DNA of 64,000 nucleotides, taken from the NCBI RefSeq assembly GCF_024586455.1, contig NC_065919.1, positions 41,826,839 to 41,890,838 on the forward strand. The letters are read 5' to 3'. Positions 57,082-64,000 of the stretch are shown piece by piece. The notes below the pieces were generated by a model. The model was not told the origin of the DNA. It did no database searches and saw only the letters and a list, made by a program, of their open reading frames with translations. Source of the stretch: Bactrocera neohumeralis. Lineage: Eukaryota > Arthropoda > Insecta > Diptera > Tephritidae. Position 1 is the first letter of the stretch, and each line of letters opens with the position of its first letter. The translations under genes and the position numbers were made by a program.

Positions 57082-57108
57082 CAGCACAAAGTTTGCTGGG
57101 TCAGCTAG
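57082..57108 (+). mobile_element. Possible Helitron 3' terminus
   Basis: A 5-bp stem hairpin (cagca...tgctg, 57082-57098) is followed 10 nt later by CTAG and then T at 57109. This fits the Helitron rule of a subterminal hairpin ahead of CTRR with insertion before T. The 5' TC end and any coding part were not found, so chance is a real alternative. Confidence 0.3.
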
Positions 57109-57109
57109 T

Positions 57110-59690
57110 TGGGTATAAATAGAACAACAGCTGTAAAACTAGACATGTGAATGTCGCATCTTTGACATATTTTTCGTGTCTTTTTATTGCAAAAATAGAA
57201 TAATATCGTTCATAGCATGACATGACAGCCCGCCAAGTTGAAACCAGTAATCGTCAAAACATTTTTCAAGCAAATGAAGTACATAAACTTTTTCTTTTTA
57301 TTTTAATGCTCTTTTATGCCTTTGGTCATGGCGTAGTTCTGTGCTTTACAGCGAATTCGTGGAATTCTGTTATTGGACGATACTTGTTAGCCAAATATGC
57401 AACAAAACTGAACGGTTATTTTCAAAATTAGGCGTGACTATTTCAATGTTTTGCTACAATGTTCTGAACTGAGCTTGGCAAGATATATCAGTTGAATAGT
57501 TAAGTCAAAGTTATTCAAACACACATGCAATATTAGTAATAATTTGTGAATTGTTGGTAAATAAATGATTAAATTTTAGTATCGTTAAGTAATTTGGTAA
57601 TTGATTTGTGCAATGAGGCGTAACTACAACGAAAACATTGTTTTATAGATGCAAAAATAAATAGCTGACTGTAATGCGGCTTGATTGCCTAGACGACGGC
57701 TGATTAATTGCTTCCATTATGTATATTTAGTTTGTCAACCACTTTAGCAGGTGTTAAATGCTATTTGCGCCTTTTGACTTTGAGAGTCTACTGAAAAGTA
57801 ATTTAATAAAGCTTAACTGTAAAGCGTAGGATGCACATTGCTCATATTGTCTGTAGTTCTTAGCAAAATAAATCTAATAATAAATTATTATACTGCTTGA
57901 AGCTACAAATATGAAAATTAATTTTAGATAAATTCTTTCATGACAACCGCTGATAAATTCTCATAAACAAATGGTAAGAAAATATGTTGAAATAGTAAAC
58001 GGATAGATTTTAAAAAAGTCTCTAACAAAAATATGAAAAAACTATGAGTTGAGATCGAGATTCACCAACAGAAAAAACTTTCAAATACACATATTACATG
58101 AATAATACAAACTAAACACCGTTGTTATTCGCTTCTTAAAACGATAGCACCCTTGCGAGAGGATGAGAAAAATTGTGTGCGAGACCGGCTATGTTATGAA
58201 GACAGACATGTTGGCAATGAAAGGATTTTCATTATAAAAGCCTTTCTAAATATAAAATATATACAAAATGAAAGTTGTTATTAATTTAAATAGACAAATA
58301 ATATTATACAACTGACCAATGAAAGAAAACGACCTGAAGCCATTGTTGTTATTGCTTCAGATTTTTTTCCAAACAATTATTAATAAATTGCTTTAATAAG
58401 GAACGTTAATATGTTGCAATACGTGTACTACTTTGCATGTAAATGATGCTTCCAAAACATGAATGGTGCTTTTTTCATAAAGAGACTGTGATAATAAGTT
58501 TCAAGCTATTGACATTACATTAACAAAGTCTGAGCTAAATCTAAGCATTATTTAAGTTTGTATGTAGACTTTATTTACGCTTGTATTGAAATATTCTTCT
58601 TATGGAAGCGTACATACTAAAAGTTCATCAATACATACTAATTATTGCAAATTAATTAGTATTTCACTTCTTCCTAAGCACAATATGATATTACGTATAC
58701 GTCATGGCCTACCCACGCTCTAAACGCGTCAGTGCGACTTGTTATAGCCGCAATGAAAGTATGACGGAACATTTGAGGTACCAATGATTAAGATTTTCTA
58801 CAAAATTAAGAAACTCTTATTTTAACAAAAGGTTTCCATATTTTCATTATTTTACGTTTTTAATTCCCTAATTATTATAATTAATTTGGACCGAGTGAGA
58901 GATGAAATACATACAAGTATAATCGGATTAAATTAGAAATTACTCAATTCCCCGAATTCTTTGTCTCGCTTATGTAGAATCACAAAATTTATGACAGATG
59001 ACGCTATACTATTTATAGTGTGTTTATTTAGGTTGTGTATTAGTAGATTTGCACACAAGTTTGAGGCAAAACAGCTAAACCTTTTTTGTTTACACATTCA
59101 TATTTTTATTGCCTTTACTTTGCACGCACAATAATGTATATATGTATGTGCTTACAAATATACAAATATAGCGTTCCAAGCGTCTCTATAATTACTTTTA
59201 TTTACAATTGTACTTTATGCCGACACCTGCAACTAGCCACCAATTTCGTTTCGTACAATGTTTACAATGTAATTACTGTAGCAAGTATGTATGTATAGTA
59301 TGTATATGGAGTGCACAGTAGCACTGGAAAGCTTAAAGAAATATACATATAAGTATATAAGGAGACTCGGTTAAAAGTAGAATAATTGACAATATTTATT
59401 AAAAAAAAATGAATTGATTGATTAAATGATGTCATATGTAATAATAAAATTCTGCGCATAAATGATATTTCGAAAAATGTTATTTTCTATGTTGATAGAA
59501 TTGTCCTTAACTACTAATATGTTGAGAAGATCGCCTGGAGTTTGAAAGAGTCTTAACAATTCGCAACATTCATCTAAAACATAAAATTTTAAATATAAAA
59601 AGGTAAGGAGAGTAAATGTGGGGGCTGCGACGTTATTGTTTAATTTTTGTACTTGTCAATAAAACCTTTTCATACCCTTTTGGATGCGAG
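57110..59690. other. Stretch with no recognised gene
   Basis: AT-rich, with TATG-type simple tracts near 59135-59150 and 59285-59310. No TE or gene supported. Confidence 0.4.
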
Positions 59691-59699
59691 ATTTAATAA

Positions 59700-60492
59700 T
59701 TCTGGTGCATTTATTTAGCGAGTTATCGCACTTTTAGTAGTCTTCAACATAACCTTTATATGGGGAATGGGCGTGATTATCATCTGATTTTATCCATTTT
59801 TCCAGTGTATGAAGAAGTGCTAAACAGACTTGTCAGCAAAATTAGTTGATATAACTTCAGCGGTTTGGAAGATATGTATGTAGCGTGTCTTTCTTTTTAC
59901 CACACTATTTTCCGTTCTAAAATAAAACGACACTGTTTCAAAATAACTTATTCAAAATAACAATTCTTCTTTATTTTAATTTCAAATAACCAGTAAGTTG
60001 ATTGCGTATATTTTAAGACAATAGAACTGTTTCGTATGAGAGTATGCGGTCAATAGTTCTTCGTTTTCGTTTTTTGTTCTTTATCATGTTATAGTATATT
60101 GTCACAGTGTTGTAAAACAAAATGGCGTCAGTCAGTGGGTTTCTATCACTACTGCGAATAACAGTTTTGTATTTTATTCTAGTTTTTAGTTATAGCACAT
60201 TATATGTTTTCATTTACGGCAATTTTTATTCATGATAATAAACTGAAAACACGTGTGCGAATTTTGATCATGATATCTCAATTTTTACTAAATCTATAGC
60301 TTAAATGAACCGACAGATGAATGTACGGAGAGGCAGAGAATAACTCGAATTCAAACTCATCTCTTCATCCAGATCATTTTTGTATACCATATTAAAACTC
60401 CACATCTGTCTCGATTGGTTTAAAGTGATACATACAATCTTTAGGTGAAGAAAACTATTATACTCTGCAGCATGATGTTGTAAGAGTATAAA
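59700..60492 (+). mobile_element. mini-me/DINE-1-like element, degraded, with insertion
   Basis: It has 'cgcacttttagtagtcttca', 'ggggaatgggcgtgattatc', 'gatcatgatatctcaatttt', a decayed microsatellite and the end 'gatgttgtaagagtataaaa'. A 285-bp segment (59879-60163) has no mini-me counterpart. Confidence 0.6.
59879..60163 (-). mobile_element. Candidate solo LTR inside a mini-me copy
   Basis: In minus-strand sense it begins TGTTATTCGCAG and ends CACGCTACA, the TG...CA ends of an LTR. An AATAAA signal lies about 70 bp before the end. The segment is exactly the part that interrupts the mini-me consensus. No clear 4-6 bp target duplication is visible, which weakens the call. Confidence 0.3.
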
Positions 60493-60547
60493 AATCAGTG
60501 TTTGTCTGTACGTCCTTTACACAATCGTAAATTTTGCATTTGATCAT

Positions 60548-60877
60548 ATGGCTCATTTTTCTCCGAAACAAAAATCCTCAACGACTTTGCGAAGGAACCA
60601 GACTTTCAGTGATGAACAAAGTCGTCGAGGCAACGATTTCGACTATGCCATTCGAATTCAAACGTTTGTAGCTCCCAACATCACCCGTTTTCGAATGCCT
60701 ATGACAAGGACAATCGTTGCATGTGTGTGGATTAAATTTAGGGTATCCATGCTTCGTTCACGGGCAGCTCTACAGTATGTGGTCTGTTCACTCGTCGAAA
60801 AGCATTCTGATTTAATTGTTTACGCCCCAGAAGCAAAACAAGAAATACACTTCAATGTCACAATTTTTTCGAAATGA
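60548..60877 (+). other. Unrecognised 109-codon open frame
   Basis: The frame (MAHFSPKQKSSTTLRRNQTF...) is GC-richer than its surroundings and starts 56 bp after a mini-me end. I recognise no domain, signal peptide or membrane segment. It may be the antisense of a decayed TE gene. Not supported as a host gene. Confidence 0.2.
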
Positions 60878-61215
60878 AAAAAATGTAATGTTTGTCTTTA
60901 AAATGTATTATAGTTGGTGACCTAGCAGCACGTGTACGATGCAGCTAGTATTTATTTAAAAACACAAAATATGTTAGCTTCGGTCACACCAAGACCTTGA
61001 TATTCATCGGTCAGATTGTAGCTATTTGACAGAGTCGGATCACTGTCAGGAAAATTTATTCGGAGGTTGTACCGTAGTTTTGAACAATAATCCATTTCAA
61101 ACTTCATTAATAGATTTTGTTAAAAATGCAAATCTCATGACCAAAAAGGAAAATGTACACCATTCAAATTTCAACTAGTGAAAAATGTTAACTAACAAGA
61201 AAAATTATTAAGAAC

Positions 61216-62070
61216 CTTTTTTTTATTGATTTCTTTTTTTTTTTTGTTTTTAACTGAATATTATATTTATTTTATTGTATTTGTATTTTTTCTTAGTAGG
61301 TTAAGAAACGCTGTGCGTCAAAATCTGCGCCTGTTATTTATGGTATTTTAACTTTAATTTTTTGTGTAACTTTAAAGCATGCCTCAAGTTTCCCAGCTTG
61401 CTTCTGAAGTAGAGGTTGCTCAGATAAGAGGCTACTAGGTCAGTTAGATACTGTAGAAAGAAAATTCTTAATTTATGAAGTAAACCATGATGCCATATTC
61501 TATCGAGCGCCTGAGATAATGTCAAGAAAAACAGCTATGCAAATGTATTTTTCTTTTATCGCATCTTCTTTTATACTCGTTATTCGATGAACTTGATCGA
61601 TTGTGGAATGTTGAGATATAAATAAAAATTAATGAATTGGTATAAGGTCCTTTTCTTTAATTATGTTCTGAGGTCTTCTTATGATTACAGCTTCAAGTAG
61701 ATTGGACAAAATGAGCACCAGTGAATTGGCCGATATGACGAGACCTCAGATGCACTGTTCCCAAGTTTTTATACCATAATGATTTTAGATATCTTTCGTG
61801 ACAATCGGACGTATCTGAGATTTAAGCATGCGTTTATTATCGATGTAATGATGTAAGCTTTGCTAATGCCTTTCGCTTTAAATTTTGACTTAGTCGAAGC
61901 TGGGAGCGTTTTTTGGTTTAAATCTAGTTTTGATCTTATTTTTCACTTCTTTATTTTTTAAATATTACGATGTTCCAAGCTGCGGTAAAGTACCATGAAA
62001 CATAAAAGGACTAAACGTTTTAGCTAGTTTCTCTGAGAAAACTTTCGCTTTTCTACGTCGCTTTTTGGCC
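61216..62070 (-). pseudogene. Jockey-clade non-LTR retrotransposon RT fragment with poly-A tail
   Basis: The minus strand reads, across shifts: INACLNLRYVRLSRKISKII, then VSSYRPI, HSTIDQVHRITSIKEDAI, ICIAVFLD and SQALDRIWHHGLLHKLRIFF (FLDVxQAFDxVWHxGLLxKL region). It ends LVASYLSNLYFRSKLGN. A T-rich run at 61216-61255 is the copy's poly-A tail in minus sense. The RT is deleted after the first palm aspartate. Confidence 0.7.
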
Positions 62071-62527
62071 AGAATCGGTTTGGCTTTCTGAAGGATGTAT
62101 TCGACAATATTGGTTTCCTTATACTTTTTTCAGCTTTCCAAAGAGAATAATTTTTATTTTTGTTTGGCGTTCATTTCTCAATGTAGTAGGAAATATTTTG
62201 ATCTGTAAATGACTTTATTTTGGTGCTGAGAAGCTTAGTTAAACAGAATAAGATAGTGTTCCGAATTTAACTAAAGGCCATGGATATTTGTCGAGCGTTG
62301 AAAATGACGATCAGATCAGGTAATTTTCTTGTGTCGGAATGCCAATAAGTGGCCATAGCTACTTTAACCTTCCTCGGTTCCTCAAATACGACGCAAACTT
62401 AAGGTCTTCGGGTCATATTGACCCGATTTAAAAAAAACTCGGTGTTATTTTTATAAATTAAATGCGGATGGATTTATTTATGTTATATATTTATTCAAAT
62501 AAAAAAGACACAATTTATCACATTTGT

Positions 62528-62845
62528 TACTCTTGGCAACATGAGATCCACATAATTTCCGAATGTCTTGGATATATGGGTTTCTTACATTTTTTACAGA
62601 TTTTCGAAGTTTTGACATCTTTTGATGACGGACATACATTACACCTTTTTTCTTTTATTACAACTCTGTACACTGGAAGTAGCTGTTGTCTCAGTAACAC
62701 CTGTCTTCACTCGTTGTACTAATTCCAGCGATGCATTTGTCCGAGGAAGAGTTTTCCTACGTTCAATATGATCATTGACCAATTCCATGCCCAGTTTTTC
62801 TAAAAACAGACGTCTGTACTGTCCTCTTCTGTTTCCAACCAGGAT
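62528..62845 (-). pseudogene. piggyBac transposase C-terminal region, out of frame
   Basis: Continuation of the transposase in a second frame: RRGQYRRLFLEKLGMELVND and ERRKTLPRTNASLELVQRVK, reaching a stop at 62639. A further slip of one base near 62660 restores a cysteine-rich tail RCNVCPSS...ICKKCKKP...SCC with paired CxxC motifs, the zinc-binding domain of piggyBac transposases, ending at a TAA near 62540. Two frameshifts in 200 bp make it a pseudogene, unless they are assembly errors. Confidence 0.75.
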
Positions 62846-63998
62846 TGGTATCACAATATAATACGTAAGCATTGAAACATGAGATATCAATCATATTATG
62901 AAATATGGCTACAGGCCATCTTCTTGTCATACGTTTGCAACTAGTATAGGCCGAAACCATTTTGTCTAGAAAATCAACAGCTCCCTTAGTTGCGTTATAA
63001 TCAATGACCATTTTAGGTTTTTTCTGCTCTGAATCATGTATTTCAATCTTATTGTGTTTTGTACTGAGTAAAATTACGCTTTTGTTCTTTTTTGGAATAT
63101 ATGAGACAAGAACCATTTTTGAATTGAATGCAAATGTGGATGAAAACACTGGTTTCTTCGTATCCAAAAGATCTAATGGTATCTGTCGTTTATTTTTCCG
63201 TAAAGTTCCAAAAACGGTAAGCTTACGGTCTAAAAGTGTTTCGGCTAATTCATATGATTTAAAAAAATTATCACATGCCAGATTGTAGCCCTGTAAGCCC
63301 TCTGTCAGATCTAAAACAACACGCATTCCTTGATTTTTTTCCGGAGCATTTCCTTGAAGTTTTCCGGTATAGCATTGAATTGAACGAACACTGTCACACA
63401 AAATCCAAAATTTTATGTCGTATTTACTCGGTTTTCTTGGCATATATTGGCGAAAAGGACACCGACCTCTGAATGAAAGTAACTGTTCGTCAATTGTGAT
63501 ATTTGTATTCGGATTATAGTACATAGGCAATAGTGTCGCCCATTCATCCCATATATCTCTTATAGATTCTAATTTATCACTCTGTCTCCTTGCTTCTCGA
63601 TCCGAACGTTTATCAAAACGCAAAATGGCGGTAATTTTTTTGAAACGTTTTAGGGACATTGTTGCTCGAAATATAGGTCGTCCATAAACTGCAGACCACA
63701 AGCTGTCGAGGCTTTCATCGTTAGACTTGAAAACGCCAGCAAATATAAGAAGACCTAGATATGCATCTAACTCTATTTCATCCATCGCATTCCATTCATT
63801 TCCAAACCGTGAAGATCCTTCCATGTTTGTTTGTTTCAAAATTATAGATTTTATGCGTTTGTTTATAAATAAATCAAAAGCGCTTCTAAATGTATTGATG
63901 CGATTAGGAGCATATCTGGTAATTCCTGGTGTAAGTTTTATTAGGTTTGCACCGCCCAAACGACCTCTTCCTTCTAATGGGATTTTCGACCACACAAA
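62772..63998 (-). CDS. piggyBac transposase (partial; C-terminus frameshifted)
   Basis: The frame is open to the window edge, so the N-terminus is outside. Numbering from the GTG at 63995, the catalytic triad is D169 (NITIDEQLLSF), D242 (LACDNFF) and D341 (KGAVDFLDKM). Spacings of 73 and 99 are close to those of canonical piggyBac. Other family motifs are FRGRCPFRQYMPRKPSKYDI, GTLRKNKR and MTRRWPVAIFHNMIDI. At about 62840 the frame slips: YVLYCDTNPGW continues correctly as GNRRGQYRRLFLEKLGMELV in the next frame. The printed end (FRKTGHGIGQ) is therefore spurious. Cut-and-paste transposase, no longer intact. Confidence 0.9.
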   Translation of the reverse strand, partial: FVWSKIPLEGRGRLGGANLIKLTPGITRYAPNRINTFRSAFDLFINKRIKSIILKQTNMEGSSRFGNEWNAMDEIELDAYLGLLIFAGVFKSNDESLDSLWSAVYGRPIFRATMSLKRFKKITAILRFDKRSDREARRQSDKLESIRDIWDEWATLLPMYYNPNTNITIDEQLLSFRGRCPFRQYMPRKPSKYDIKFWILCDSVRSIQCYTGKLQGNAPEKNQGMRVVLDLTEGLQGYNLACDNFFKSYELAETLLDRKLTVFGTLRKNKRQIPLDLLDTKKPVFSSTFAFNSKMVLVSYIPKKNKSVILLSTKHNKIEIHDSEQKKPKMVIDYNATKGAVDFLDKMVSAYTSCKRMTRRWPVAIFHNMIDISCFNAYVLYCDTNPGWKQKRTVQTSVFRKTGHGIGQ

Positions 63999-64000
63999 TT

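Larger units (their letters stand above)
62364..64000 (-). mobile_element. piggyBac-like element, 3' end and most of the transposase; 5' end beyond the window
   Basis: The right terminus in gene sense is at TTAA 62364-62367, the piggyBac target site, followed by 'ccttcctcggttcctc'. An inner near-perfect palindrome cgggtcatattgacccg is at 62409-62425; palindromes with this GGGTCA/TGACCC core are usual near piggyBac-like ends. The transposase gene fills the rest and runs off the right edge, so the other TTAA cannot be checked. Confidence 0.8.

Overview
The window looks like AT-rich intergenic DNA of a higher fly (Brachycera). A tephritid is my best guess, but nothing here proves it. I find no host protein-coding gene, tRNA or rRNA that I can support. 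The recognisable content is transposable elements (TEs): many copies of a non-coding mini-me/DINE-1-like repeat carrying a GTCY microsatellite, several mariner families (DD34D), one Tc1 element, one piggyBac element, one hAT-like foldback element, and non-LTR retrotransposons of the RTE, R1 and Jockey/CR1 types. Almost every reading frame is broken. The exceptions worth noting are a long piggyBac transposase frame at the right edge and a near-complete RTE element at 49758-53016.

Layout. 1-8.4 kb: degenerate mariner and R1 fragments, mini-me copies split by mariners, and an unclassified repeat (Y) carrying a perfect GC-rich hairpin. 8.5-30.5 kb: a block of about 10 kb (8475-18381) is followed, across a gap of exactly 100 N (18382-18481), by a second version of itself (18482-30516) with extra insertions and deletions. 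The duplication junction coincides with the gap. 30.6-34.4 kb: an R1-clade fragment, a mini-me copy, a hAT-like foldback element with an 8-bp target duplication, and an internally deleted mariner. 34.4-43 kb: mostly unrecognised DNA with two mini-me copies and two slightly GC-richer islands. 43-45.6 kb: three nested elements (mariner, then an unclassified TATACCC repeat, then Tc1). 47.2-49 kb: a second 100-N gap and old RTE and Jockey/CR1-like fragments. 49.7-53 kb: the near-complete RTE. 53-55.4 kb: a mini-me copy invaded by a mariner and by a 63-bp RTE tail. 55.4-61 kb: largely featureless, apart from a possible Helitron 3' end, a mini-me copy and a candidate solo LTR. 61.2-64 kb: a Jockey-clade fragment, then a piggyBac element running off the right edge.

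How the parts relate. The mini-me copies act as landing sites for mariners, RTE, the foldback element and each other. The RTE family is the most informative: its copies range from near full length to a 63-bp tail. Two have clear 10-bp target duplications, and two are inserted head-to-head into older RTE sequence. The strongest observations are the gap-bounded duplication (real tandem duplication or unmerged haplotypes), the hAT-like foldback element, and the nested RTE and Tc1 insertions. I found no novel multi-gene system.
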